A DNA stretch of 64,000 nt from Oscillospiraceae bacterium (GTDB lineage: Bacteria > Bacillota > Clostridia > Oscillospirales > Ruminococcaceae): assembly GCA_022835495.1 (NCBI GenBank), contig BQOK01000001.1:1178001-1242000 (forward strand). Direction: 5' to 3'. This document shows, one piece after another, positions 9,067 to 17,562 of this stretch. A model generated the notes under the pieces. It worked only from the letters and a program-made list of their open reading frames with translations. It ran no database searches and was not told where the DNA came from. Within the stretch, counting starts at the first letter, position 1. Each line of letters opens with the position of its first letter. The position numbers were made by a program, and so were the translations under genes.

Positions 9067-10335
9067 TCACAAAGCCGCGGCGGGCAATTCCAGGGTGAAC
9101 AGCGCCCCGCCGCCCCGGGCAGCCGCCACCGAGAGCGAGCCGCCGTGCAGCCCGGCCAGCTCGGCCGCCACCGACAGACCCAGCCCATAGTGGCCGGTGT
9201 CGGTGCGGCTGGGGTCCGCCTGGTAAAAACGCTCGAAGATATGCGCCCGGGCCTCCGGAGGCACGCCGGGCCCCTGGTCCTGCACTGAAAAGCGCACCCA
9301 GCGCCCCGCCGCCTCGCCCCGCAGCCCGATGCTGCTGCCCGGCGGCGCATAGCGCAGGGCGTTTTCCAGCAGGATGGCAAGGATCTGCTGCAGGCGCTCG
9401 GCGTCGCCCCGCACGGGGGGCAGCGGCGCCTCGGGCAGCTGCAGTTCCAGCTGGAGGCCCTGCTGCTGCGCCAAAGGGCGAAAACGTTCGCAAGCCTCGA
9501 TCAGCACGCTGTCCGCATCCACCGGGCCGGGGGCCCAGCGCAGGCGGGCGGCGTCTGCACCGGCCAGCACCAGCAGGTCCTCCACCAGCCGGCCCAGACG
9601 TTTTGTTTCGGCCAGGGCGGCGGCCCGGCAGCGGGCGGCTTCGGGGGGCGAAGCGCCGGCCATCACCTCCAGGTTTGCCCGAACGGCCGCCACCGGGCTG
9701 CGCAGCTCGTGGCCGGCCGCCGCCACAAAATCCGCCTGGCGCTGAATGCTTTTGGCGGTGGGCCGCACGGCCAGGCCCGCCAGCATCCGGCTGACAACGC
9801 AAAGCGTGAACAGCCCGCCCAGGAACAGGGCAAAAAAGGTGAGCGCGGTCCAGCGCAGCGCCTTTTGTTCTGCTGCGAGGTCCTGCAAAAGCAGAAGCTC
9901 GCAGGCGCCCCGGGCCATGGGGATGCGGGCGGCCAGCGCCCGGTAGCTTTGGCCGTTCGCCTGGAACAGCCAGGGCTGGGCCGCGCCGAACAGGGGCAGG
10001 GCGGCGGGGGCCTGCCCCTGGGCCTGGGCGAGCAGCGCCGCTTTTTCCCCGGGTTCGAGCCACCCCCCGAGGATGGACACGGGGAACCCGTTGTCGGTGA
10101 TACGGATCACCAGCGCGTGCTGCGCCTCGAACCGGGCAAGCTGCCCGGAGTGCAGCGCGGCGCCGCTCTCGACCTGCTGCGCAAGCTGGCCGCAGAGCTG
10201 CAGAAAAGCGGCGCTGCCGGCCTGGCGCTGCTGGCCCTGGGCCATGCGGCAGGCCGCAAACAGCGCCGCCGCCAGCACCGCGCCGGTGAGGCAGGCCATG
10301 AGCAGCCACAGCCGGCGGCGCAGGGCCGCTAACAT
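9067..10335 (-). CDS. Sensor histidine kinase
   Basis: The 422-residue kinase starts at the ATG at 10335, which overlaps the response-regulator stop by 7 bp. TM1 is at about residues 10-28 and TM2 at about 160-183, with an extracellular sensor region of about 130 residues between them. The H-box GHELRSPVAAVRANLEV has the phospho-accepting His near 209. The N-box LLENALRYA, G-box VQDQGPGVPPE and F/G2 region FERFYQADPSRTDTGHYGLGLS are all intact. No clear HAMP domain is seen between TM2 and the H-box. With the regulator upstream and a divergent transport operon alongside, it is inferred to sense an extracellular ligand or stress linked to that operon. Confidence 0.92.
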   Translation of the reverse strand: MLAALRRRLWLLMACLTGAVLAAALFAACRMAQGQQRQAGSAAFLQLCGQLAQQVESGAALHSGQLARFEAQHALVIRITDNGFPVSILGGWLEPGEKAALLAQAQGQAPAALPLFGAAQPWLFQANGQSYRALAARIPMARGACELLLLQDLAAEQKALRWTALTFFALFLGGLFTLCVVSRMLAGLAVRPTAKSIQRQADFVAAAGHELRSPVAAVRANLEVMAGASPPEAARCRAAALAETKRLGRLVEDLLVLAGADAARLRWAPGPVDADSVLIEACERFRPLAQQQGLQLELQLPEAPLPPVRGDAERLQQILAILLENALRYAPPGSSIGLRGEAAGRWVRFSVQDQGPGVPPEARAHIFERFYQADPSRTDTGHYGLGLSVAAELAGLHGGSLSVAAARGGGALFTLELPAAAL

Positions 10336-11003
10336 GGATCCTCCGCCAGCCGGTAACCCACGCCGCGCACCGTTACCAGGCTCACCCGTGCGCTCACGGC
10401 CCGCAGCCGGCGGCGCAGATAATAGGCATAGGTGTCCAGGCAGGCGTCGTCCACCTCGGCACCCGCGCCCCAGAGCCGCGCAAACAGTGCGCTGCGGCTC
10501 ACCGCCCCGCCCTTTTGGCGCAGCAGCGCCTCCAGCAGTTCGCCCTCCTTGCGGGTAAGGGTGCACTGGCCGACCCCGCCGGTGAGCAGCAGGCTGGCGG
10601 GCAGCCAGGTCAGATCGCCAAAGGTCAGGGTTTCAGCCCCGGCGCCCGCCCGGCGGCCCAGTGCCCGCACCCGTGCCAGCAGCTCCCGCATGTCGAAGGG
10701 CTTGGGCAGGTAGTCGTCGGCCCCGGCGTCCAGCCCGTCCACCCGGGCGCCGATGTCCGCCAGGGCGGTGAGCAGCAGCACGGGGGTGGCGTCGCCCCCG
10801 GCGCGCATGCGGCGCAAAAGGGTCAGGCCGTCCAGGCCGGGAAGCATCCGGTCCAGCAGCACCGCGTCGTAGCCGCCCTCCCGCCAGTAATATTCCGCGT
10901 CGTCGCCCCGGCCGCAGGCCTCCGCCTGCCAGCCCTGGCTGCGCAGCTGCAATTCCACCGCGCCCCGCAGGGCCTCGTCGTCCTCCACCAGTAAAATGCG
11001 CAT
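10329..11003 (-). CDS. OmpR/PhoB-family response regulator
   Basis: The 224-residue product has a receiver domain with the acidic pair in LLVEDDE, the phospho-acceptor Asp near 51 (AVLLDRML) and the conserved Lys near 101 (YLPKPFD). A C-terminal winged helix with TLTRKEGELLEALL and the terminal VTVRGVGYRL is typical of OmpR/PhoB DNA-binding domains. It is the first gene of the two-component operon and is divergent from the five-gene transport operon at 11134. The intergenic inverted repeat at 11060-11092 is a reasonable binding site. Confidence 0.95.
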   Translation of the reverse strand: MRILLVEDDEALRGAVELQLRSQGWQAEACGRGDDAEYYWREGGYDAVLLDRMLPGLDGLTLLRRMRAGGDATPVLLLTALADIGARVDGLDAGADDYLPKPFDMRELLARVRALGRRAGAGAETLTFGDLTWLPASLLLTGGVGQCTLTRKEGELLEALLRQKGGAVSRSALFARLWGAGAEVDDACLDTYAYYLRRRLRAVSARVSLVTVRGVGYRLAEDPC

Positions 11004-11035
11004 GAAGCTTGTCTCCCTTTAAATTGTATAACTTC

Positions 11036-11106
11036 ATTATACACCCGCCGGCTCAAATTTTCCTAAAATCGCTCCCATGCAAATTTTAGGAACGGGGCGG
11101 TATACT
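11036..11106. promoter_or_regulatory. Divergent promoter region with a palindromic operator candidate
   Basis: The arms TTCCTAAAAT at 11060-11069 and ATTTTAGGAA at 11083-11092 form a perfect 10-bp inverted repeat with a 13-bp spacer. A minus-strand -10 (TATAAT, complement of 11036-11041) faces the regulator gene. A plus-strand -10 (TATACT, 11101-11106) faces the transport operon. Neither has a good -35, which fits activator-dependent expression. Confidence 0.6.
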
Positions 11107-11133
11107 GGCCTCAGGACACTTTGAAAGGGGAAA

Positions 11134-13344
11134 ATGAATATGTGGAAAAAAATAAGGCAGACAGGCTGTACCCTGTTGGCGGCCGCGCTTTTGTTCACCG
11201 CCTGTGTGGCAGTAAAGCCCACCAGCAGCGGCCCCGCGGGCGGCCCGGCGATGGGCCGCTTTGTGGAAAAGGAGCTGGAGCTGCCCGGCAGCCCCAGCCT
11301 GGAAAAGGGCATTCTGTGCCGGGGGAAAGACGGCGCCCTGGTGGTGCTGGATCTGGAGAACGCGCTCCGGTGGGACTCCGCCGACGGGGGCGATACCTGG
11401 CAGGAGGCGCCCCTTGCCTGGCTGGCGGAACTGGAGGAGAAGCCCTCTGCGGCAGACTGTGCGCCGGATGGGACCATTTGGGCGGCAGACCGCAAGGGGA
11501 AGCTCTATCGTGTGAGCCCGGAGGGCGAGGTGACCGGGGTGAAGGTGGCCGCGCTGGACCAGAGCGGGGGGGAAAACAGGTTCGTTTCGGCCCAGCTGAC
11601 GGCCCTGAGCGCAGAGCGGGTCTACATTGACTACTCCGTTTTTGAGATACAAGACGGCTCGGCGTCCGCCTTGGGCGAGGGCGCGCAGATCTGCGATGGG
11701 CAGGGCAACCTGATCGCCGACCTGGGCGACATGTACCGGGCGGCCGCGAGCGGCGACACCCTGTACGTGCGGGATCACACAAAGGGCTGCCAAGCGGTGG
11801 ACATTGAGACCGGGGCCACCCGCGAGACCATGGACGGCGCCGGGCTGTTTGCAGAACAGGTGCTCGGCATGGCGGCGCTGGACGGGGAGCTGTATTTTCT
11901 GGACAGCACCGGCCTGCGCAAGATCCCCTTTGGGGGGAACCTGCCCCAGGTGCTGCTGGAGGGCGGCGCATTCACCTTCGGCGACCCCACCATGAGCGTG
12001 GAGGGGCTGCAGGTGCTCAGCGGGGAGTGCATCGTGATGCTGCTGCAAAGCAGCAGCGGCAGGGCGCTTTACCGTTACAAGTTCGACAGCACGGTGCCCA
12101 GCCAGGCCGCAGCGACCCTGCGGGTGTGGAGCCTGGAGGACCACGAGATGCTGCGCCTGGCGGTGCGGCAGTATCACCGGGAGCACCCGGAGGTGGATGT
12201 GAACCTGGAGATCGCGCTGCCCGAGGGCACCGGCCAGACGGCCGAGGACGCGATCCGCGCCCTGAACACCGAGCTTTTGAACGGCCAGGGGCCGGATGTG
12301 CTGATGCTGGATGGGCTGCCCGCCGAAAGCCTTGCGAAAAACGGCATGCTGGCGGACCTGAGCGGCCTTGTGGACCCGGAGGCCTTTGAGCCGGTGTTCG
12401 TGGAGCCCTTCCGCACCGAAGGAAAGCTCTGCATGGTGCCCGCGCAGTTCGCGCTTCCGCTGCTGGCAGGCAGCAGCGCGCTGTTGGACCAGGCGCAGGA
12501 CCTGGAGCAGCTTGCCACGCTGATGGCCGCGGGGCCCGCGCCGTGGCCGGTGGGCCCGAACGGGGAGGGGCTTTTTGAAAAGCACCCGGCCGAGCAGCGG
12601 CCGGTGCTGTATTTCGACACCCTGCGCAATGCGTTTGACCTGATGTGGGCCGCCAGCGCCCCGGCGGTGCTGGCGGAGGACGGCGCCGCAGACGACGCGG
12701 CGTTCCGCCGGTTTGCAGGGGCAATGGCGACCATTGACGGACGCTACGGCCTTGCGGCAAAAGGCGATCAGGCAAGCAGCGGCGCATGGGGTGCGTCGGT
12801 GGGCAACATCACCTATACCCTCGGCAGCGAGATGTTCAGCTATATCACAGGCGGGGCACAGCTGGGCTGTATGCTGCTGGAAAACACCTTTGCCGCCACC
12901 TATGCGGTGAAGGGCGGCCCCGAGGGCCCGGGCGAAGCGCGGCCGTTCCCCGGCCTGGAGGGCAGCGCCTACGTTCCCCAGGTGGTGGCCGGGGTGAACA
13001 GCGCTGGCAGCCACCAGGCCGAGGCGGGGGATTTTGTGAAAACCCTTTTGGGCAGCGAGGTGCAGAATACCCTGCTGGAAACCGGTATGCCCACCACCAG
13101 GGCGGGGTTTGCCGCGCAGCTTGCCGCGCTGGCCGGGATGCTCAATTCCGTTGACCTGAACAGAAGCCTTTACGACCCCACCACGCTGTTGAAACAGCTC
13201 ACCGGCCCTATGCTGGCGCCCAGCGCGGTGACCGAGGCGGCCTTTGAAGCGGTGAAAGCGCTGTGCGAAGGCAGCGTGGACCTGGACGGCGCGGCGGCCC
13301 AGTTTGAGCAGGCGGTGGGGCTGTATCTGGCCGAACAGCGGTAA
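11134..13344 (+). CDS. Lipoprotein: beta-propeller-like N-terminal part fused to an extracellular solute-binding protein (family 1)
   Basis: The 736-residue product starts with a lipoprotein signal (LLAAALLFTAC, lipobox Cys at 24). Residues of about 35-325 read as repeated short beta-strand blades (for example DSADGGDTWQEAPL, like a BNR/Asp-box) and resemble a beta-propeller. From about 330, LRVWSLEDHEMLRLAVRQYH begins a typical sugar-ABC solute-binding domain, with GPDVLMLDGLPAESLAKNGML and ADLSGLV. The solute-binding part alone would be a normal 400-residue protein, so the first 300 residues are extra. It heads the operon with two permeases. It would be anchored outside the membrane and deliver a ligand, perhaps a saccharide, to them. 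Confidence 0.8.
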   Translation: MNMWKKIRQTGCTLLAAALLFTACVAVKPTSSGPAGGPAMGRFVEKELELPGSPSLEKGILCRGKDGALVVLDLENALRWDSADGGDTWQEAPLAWLAELEEKPSAADCAPDGTIWAADRKGKLYRVSPEGEVTGVKVAALDQSGGENRFVSAQLTALSAERVYIDYSVFEIQDGSASALGEGAQICDGQGNLIADLGDMYRAAASGDTLYVRDHTKGCQAVDIETGATRETMDGAGLFAEQVLGMAALDGELYFLDSTGLRKIPFGGNLPQVLLEGGAFTFGDPTMSVEGLQVLSGECIVMLLQSSSGRALYRYKFDSTVPSQAAATLRVWSLEDHEMLRLAVRQYHREHPEVDVNLEIALPEGTGQTAEDAIRALNTELLNGQGPDVLMLDGLPAESLAKNGMLADLSGLVDPEAFEPVFVEPFRTEGKLCMVPAQFALPLLAGSSALLDQAQDLEQLATLMAAGPAPWPVGPNGEGLFEKHPAEQRPVLYFDTLRNAFDLMWAASAPAVLAEDGAADDAAFRRFAGAMATIDGRYGLAAKGDQASSGAWGASVGNITYTLGSEMFSYITGGAQLGCMLLENTFAATYAVKGGPEGPGEARPFPGLEGSAYVPQVVAGVNSAGSHQAEAGDFVKTLLGSEVQNTLLETGMPTTRAGFAAQLAALAGMLNSVDLNRSLYDPTTLLKQLTGPMLAPSAVTEAAFEAVKALCEGSVDLDGAAAQFEQAVGLYLAEQR

Positions 13345-13393
13345 AAAGTGCGTTCCGGGCCTGAACACCCGGATGAAAAGGGGGGCGGCGGCC

Positions 13394-14272
13394 GTGAAGC
13401 GCTTTGAAATGAGAAAAAAACCGGCGCGGGGCGAGGGGGCGGCGGCCGCCGCCTTTCTGGCGCCGAGCGCGGCGGGGCTGGGGCTGCTGCTTTTGCTGCC
13501 GCTGGCCGAGACCGTGCGGCGCAGCGTTACGAATGCCCCGGGAACCGCGTTTTTGGGGCTTGAGAACTATCGTTCGGTGCTGGGCAACACGGCGTTTCAG
13601 CTGGCGGCAAAAAATACCGCCCGGTTTATCTGTGTGTGCCTGCCGCTGCTGCTGGCCGCAAGCCTTGCGCTGGCGCTGCTGGTGCGGGCGGTGCGCCCGG
13701 CGGGCCGGGCGTTCAAGACCAGCTACCTTTTGCCCATGGCGGTGCCGGTGGCCAGCATCGCGCTGCTGTGGCAGGCGCTGTTCCACCAAAACGGCCTGGT
13801 AAACGCCGCGCTTTCGGGCCTGGGCCTGGCCCCGGTGGATTTTATGGGCACCGGGGCGGCCTTTTGGGTGCTCATCGGCACCTACCTTTGGAAAAACAGC
13901 GGCTACGATATGATCTTATGGCTGGCGGGGCTGGACGGCATCCCCGAGAGTGTGTACGAAGCCGCCGCCGTGGACGGCGCGGGCCGCTGGATCACCTTTT
14001 GGCGCGTCACCCTGCCCGAGCTCAGCGCCACCCTGTTTTTGACCGCGGTGCTGAGCCTGCTGAACACCTTCAAGGTGTTTCGGGAGGCGTATCTGGTGGC
14101 GGGCAGCTACCCCCAGAGCGACAGCATCTACCTTTTACAGCATCTGTTCAACAACTGGTTTTTAAAGCTGGACATGGGCCGCCTGGCCGCTGCCGCGGTG
14201 CTGGTGGCGCTGGTGCTGCTGGGCGTTATTCTGCTGTGGCAGCGCCTGCTGCGAAGGGAGGGAGAGGAATGA
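13394..14272 (+). CDS. ABC transporter permease, MalF/UgpA type
   Basis: A run AAAAGGGGGG at 13376-13385 is well spaced for GTG at 13394, giving 292 residues. An in-frame ATG at 13373 has no comparable ribosome site. It has six hydrophobic segments. The cytoplasmic coupling loop is EAAAVDGAGRWITFWRVTLP, the EAA motif of carbohydrate-type permeases. It follows the solute-binding protein by about 50 bp and overlaps the next permease gene (ATGA). No ATP-binding subunit is encoded in the operon, so a shared MsmX-type ATPase elsewhere is inferred. Confidence 0.88.
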   Translation: MKRFEMRKKPARGEGAAAAAFLAPSAAGLGLLLLLPLAETVRRSVTNAPGTAFLGLENYRSVLGNTAFQLAAKNTARFICVCLPLLLAASLALALLVRAVRPAGRAFKTSYLLPMAVPVASIALLWQALFHQNGLVNAALSGLGLAPVDFMGTGAAFWVLIGTYLWKNSGYDMILWLAGLDGIPESVYEAAAVDGAGRWITFWRVTLPELSATLFLTAVLSLLNTFKVFREAYLVAGSYPQSDSIYLLQHLFNNWFLKLDMGRLAAAAVLVALVLLGVILLWQRLLRREGEE

Positions 14273-15117
14273 AGCGCCGCGCCCACCCGTTTTTTTGGCT
14301 GCTGCTGGCAGCTTTGGCGCTGCTGGTGTGGGGGCCGCTGTGGTTCATGGCCGGCGGCAGCCTGATGCCGCTGGACGAGCTGGACACCCTGCTGGGGCCG
14401 GTGCTCACCGGCCGCGCGGGCAGCGCCGCCTGGACCCTGCTGCCCAGCTGGCCCACCCTGGAGCCGCTGGCCCAGCTTTTGCTGGACACGCCGGAATTCT
14501 TTGTGATGTTTTGGAACACCTGCGCCCAGGTGCTGCCCCAGGTGCTGGGGCAGTTCCTGGTGGGGGCGCCGGCGGCGTGGGCGCTCTCGCGGCTGCGTTT
14601 TCGGGGGCGGGGGGCGCTCACGGCGCTGTACATGGCGCTCATGCTGCTGCCTTTTCAGGTGACCATGGTGCCCAGCTACCTGGTGCTATACCGCCTGGGC
14701 CTGATGGACACCGTGTGGGCCATCATCCTGCCGGGGGCGTTTTCGGCGTTCCCGGTGTTTATTATGGCACGCGGTTTTGACGCAGTGCCCCGGGCGCTGC
14801 TGGAAGCGGCCTCGCTGGACGGGGCAGGGCATTTTACCACCTTTTGGCGGGTGGGGCTGCCGCTGGGCGCGCCGGGCATCCTGGCGGCGCTGGTGCTGGG
14901 CTTTTTGGAGGCATGGAACGCAGTGGAGCAGCCCATGGTGTTTTTGAAGGACCAGAGCATCTGGCCGCTGGCGCTCTATCTGCCCCGCATCAACGCGGAG
15001 AACCTGGGCCTGTGCATGGCGGCCAGCCTGATGATGCTGGCCCCGGCGGCGCTCATTTTTTTATTCGGCCAAAAATATCTTGAGCTGGGCATCCAGGCCA
15101 GCGGTGTGAAGGAGTGA
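14269..15117 (+). CDS. ABC transporter permease, MalG/UgpE type
   Basis: The 282-residue product starts at the ATG at 14269, which overlaps the preceding stop codon. The segments include ALSRLRFRGRGALTALYMALMLLP. The EAA loop LEAASLDGAGHFTTFWRVGLP is diagnostic of carbohydrate-type inner-membrane permeases. It would form a heterodimer with the preceding permease. It is followed within 6 bp by an HlyD-like gene, which is unusual for a sugar importer operon. Confidence 0.9.
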   Translation: MKRRAHPFFWLLLAALALLVWGPLWFMAGGSLMPLDELDTLLGPVLTGRAGSAAWTLLPSWPTLEPLAQLLLDTPEFFVMFWNTCAQVLPQVLGQFLVGAPAAWALSRLRFRGRGALTALYMALMLLPFQVTMVPSYLVLYRLGLMDTVWAIILPGAFSAFPVFIMARGFDAVPRALLEAASLDGAGHFTTFWRVGLPLGAPGILAALVLGFLEAWNAVEQPMVFLKDQSIWPLALYLPRINAENLGLCMAASLMMLAPAALIFLFGQKYLELGIQASGVKE

Positions 15118-15122
15118 AGAAA

Positions 15123-16406
15123 ATGCAGACCATCAAGCGGGCGCTGCGCGCTTTGCGGCGCTGGCGCCTCCCGCAGCCCGGCGACCCACAGCAGGCCCGC
15201 GCGCTGGGGCGGGTGCTGCGCTTTTTCGCGGCGGTGCTGGTGCTCACGCTGGTGGCCCGGGGAGCGGCGGGGGCGCTGATGCCGGTTGTGGCGCTGGAGA
15301 GCGCGCGGCGGGGCAGCGTAATGCGCACCGAGGCTTTGGCCGGTGTGGTGGAGCCTCTGGCCAGCCTGCCTCTGGGCTGCCCGGCCGGACTCACCGTGCA
15401 GAGCCTTTTGGCACAGCCGGGCCAGACCCTTACGGCGGGCCAGCCCATTGCCGCCTTTGACGAGGGCGAGGTGAAACTGGCCCTGCGCCAGGGGAAAGCA
15501 CGGCTGCAAAAGCTGAACGCACAGCTGGCGGCCCTTGGCCGCGAAACGCCGGTGGAGGCTGCCGGGCTGGAGGAGGCCCAATACGCCGAGCGCTGGGCCC
15601 TGGAGGAATATGACCGCCTGATGGCGGACGACGACGCCGGCGACGAAGCGCGCCGTGCCGCCGAGCAGGCGCTGACCCGGGCGCGCCTTGCGCTGGAAGT
15701 GGCAAAGCGCGCCTACCTGCAGGCCGTGGAGGATGCAAAGCAGGCCGCCGGAACAAACGCGGCGGAGGCGGCTTTGGTGCGGGTGCAGGTGAGCGAGCAG
15801 AAAAAGGCGAACGAGGCACTGGAAGCGCTGCTTGCGGCGGGCTGCACCCTGACTGCGCCGCAGGAGGGGCTGCTCACCCGGCTGGAGCTTGTGCCCGGCC
15901 AGCCCAGCGCCGCCGCGGCAGGCTTGCTGGCCAGCACAGAGGCGGGGTACAGGCTGGAACTGGAGCTCACGCCGGAACAGGCAAAGCAGGTGAAAGAGGG
16001 CGCGCAGGCCGAGGTGACGCAGGGGCAGACCAAGGCTTCGCTGGCACTGCCCGTGCTGGTGGAAGGGGAGGGGGGCGCTGCCAAAGCCGCCCTCGCCCTG
16101 CCTGCCGACCAAAACTGGAAAGCGGGCAGCGCAGAGGTGAAGCTCACACTCTTCCGCACCGAGGCTGCCTGCTGCGTGAGCCCCGGCGCGGTGCACTACA
16201 GCGCGGGCGGCGCCTATGTGCTGCTGGTGCGCCGGCAGAACACGGTGCTGGGGCTGCAGAACCTGGTGGAAAAGCTGCCGGTCACGGTGGAAAAGGCCGG
16301 CGACGACCTGGTGGCCGTGAGCGGCGCGCTGCAGCCGGGCGATGCGGTGATCGCCTCGGCCAGCCGGGCGGTGGAGCACGGCGACCGGGTGCGGGTGGCC
16401 GCATGA
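15123..16406 (+). CDS. HlyD-like membrane-fusion/adaptor protein in the ABC operon
   Basis: The ATG at 15123 is chosen because GGAG lies 8 bp before it; a GTG at 15114 overlapping the previous stop is the alternative. The 427-residue product has one TM segment near residues 30-50, then a lipoyl-like half (LAGVVEPLASLPLG, AQPGQTLTAGQPIAAFDEGEV). A central Ala/Glu/Lys coiled coil lies at about 120-235. The second lipoyl half (AAGCTLTAPQEGLLTRLELVPGQPS is its core) and beta-domains end in LQPGDAVIASASRAVEHGDRVRV. This is the architecture of RND/MacA-type adaptors. It is co-transcribed with the permeases and with a MacB-core-like protein, which also usually partners an adaptor. Confidence 0.8.
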   Translation: MQTIKRALRALRRWRLPQPGDPQQARALGRVLRFFAAVLVLTLVARGAAGALMPVVALESARRGSVMRTEALAGVVEPLASLPLGCPAGLTVQSLLAQPGQTLTAGQPIAAFDEGEVKLALRQGKARLQKLNAQLAALGRETPVEAAGLEEAQYAERWALEEYDRLMADDDAGDEARRAAEQALTRARLALEVAKRAYLQAVEDAKQAAGTNAAEAALVRVQVSEQKKANEALEALLAAGCTLTAPQEGLLTRLELVPGQPSAAAAGLLASTEAGYRLELELTPEQAKQVKEGAQAEVTQGQTKASLALPVLVEGEGGAAKAALALPADQNWKAGSAEVKLTLFRTEAACCVSPGAVHYSAGGAYVLLVRRQNTVLGLQNLVEKLPVTVEKAGDDLVAVSGALQPGDAVIASASRAVEHGDRVRVAA

Positions 16407-17500
16407 GCGCGGGGGCGGGCCGCCGGCTGCCGGCCCTTTTGTGGATGCTGGCTTTTGCCGTGCTGGAGCTGCTGGCCTTTGGAGGAGCCGCCCGGCTTGG
16501 GCGGCTCTATGCCGCGCCGGTGGGCCTGCGGTACGCCCGGCCCCTCACGGCCGGACAGGTGGAGGCAGCGCTGGACGATGCGGCCGGTGCGCAGAGAGAG
16601 CGGACGGTGAGCCCCACCTTTTGGCGGCAGGGAACCGCCGCGCTGCAAGGCCCGGCCCAGGCCGCCGACGCGGGAGTGCTGTGGTATTGGGGCGAGGCGG
16701 CGCAGGTGTTTCCCGGCGAATATTTGGCGGGCACGGCCCCCGGCCCGTGGGACGAGGCGGGCTGCGCGGTGAGCGGGGCGCTGGCCTGGCAGCTCTGGGG
16801 CAGCCTGGACGCGGTGGGCCAGCGGCTGGAGGTGGAGGGGGCGGTGCGCACGGTGCGCGGGGTCTTTCGCGAAAAAAAGGCGCTTGTGCTGGCCGCCAGC
16901 AGCCCTGCCGCCGGCGCATTTACCGCTGTGGAGCTGGCGGCGGCCGGCCTGACGGCCGAGGAGGCCCGCGCTTTTGCCCAGAACTGCGGCCTTGGCGCAC
17001 CCGACTTTATGGTGTACGGCGAGGGGCTGGTCTCGCTGGCCGTTCTGGCCGCCTGGCTGCCGGCGGCAGTGCTGGCGCTGGCGGCCCTGGTGCGCCTGGC
17101 GCTTTGGAGCCGCAGCTGGCCGCCCCTTGCGCGGCAGAGCTTCTGGCTGCTGGCCCTTGTGGGGACGGCCCTGGCCCTGCCCGCGCTGCTGGGGCTTGTG
17201 CCCGGGTGGCTGCTGCCCGGCCGCTGGAGCGATTTTGGCTTTTGGACCGGCCTTGCGCAGCGGCTGGCGGCGCAAGCCGAGGAGTGGTTCAGCCTTCCGC
17301 CCACCCTGCGGGAGGTACAGGCCAAGGGCCTGCTGCTGGCGCAGGCGGCTTTGGCGGCGGGGCTGGCCCTGTGCACCCAGCGGCTGCTGTGGGCGGCAAA
17401 GCAGCCCTCGCAGGCGGGCACGGGGGCGCACTGCGTGCGCTGCGCCGCCTGCCCCGCCGCAGCAAACGCCGAAGCGGCGGCCCCAGCACCCGGGGGCTGA
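16403..17500 (+). CDS. MacB periplasmic-core-domain-like membrane protein
   Basis: The 365-residue product has an N-terminal TM, an extracytoplasmic domain to about residue 200, and then three to four TM segments. The stretch CAVSGALAWQLWGSLDAVGQ and VEGAVRTVRGVFREK reads like the MacB_PCD pattern, where an allele of a FtsX/MacB permease says serine-x-x-LA-LFG-DA-GK and V-GV. The classic C-terminal FtsX block is not convincing. It overlaps the adaptor gene by 4 bp and ends the operon before a strong terminator. It may form a MacA-MacB-like pair with the preceding adaptor. The call is tentative. Confidence 0.6.
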   Translation: MSAGAGRRLPALLWMLAFAVLELLAFGGAARLGRLYAAPVGLRYARPLTAGQVEAALDDAAGAQRERTVSPTFWRQGTAALQGPAQAADAGVLWYWGEAAQVFPGEYLAGTAPGPWDEAGCAVSGALAWQLWGSLDAVGQRLEVEGAVRTVRGVFREKKALVLAASSPAAGAFTAVELAAAGLTAEEARAFAQNCGLGAPDFMVYGEGLVSLAVLAAWLPAAVLALAALVRLALWSRSWPPLARQSFWLLALVGTALALPALLGLVPGWLLPGRWSDFGFWTGLAQRLAAQAEEWFSLPPTLREVQAKGLLLAQAALAAGLALCTQRLLWAAKQPSQAGTGAHCVRCAACPAAANAEAAAPAPGG

Positions 17501-17504
17501 ACGA

Positions 17505-17544
17505 AAAAGGGCGCTCCCGGCATCAAAGCCGGGAGCGCCCTTTT
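17505..17544. terminator. Bidirectional terminator between the ABC operon and leuB
   Basis: A perfect 17-bp inverted repeat (AAAAGGGCGCTCCCGGC and its complement, 6-nt loop) has A-run and T-run ends. It can terminate both the plus-strand transport operon and the minus-strand leu operon. Confidence 0.92.
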
Positions 17545-17562
17545 GGTGGTGGTAGGGGGGAC

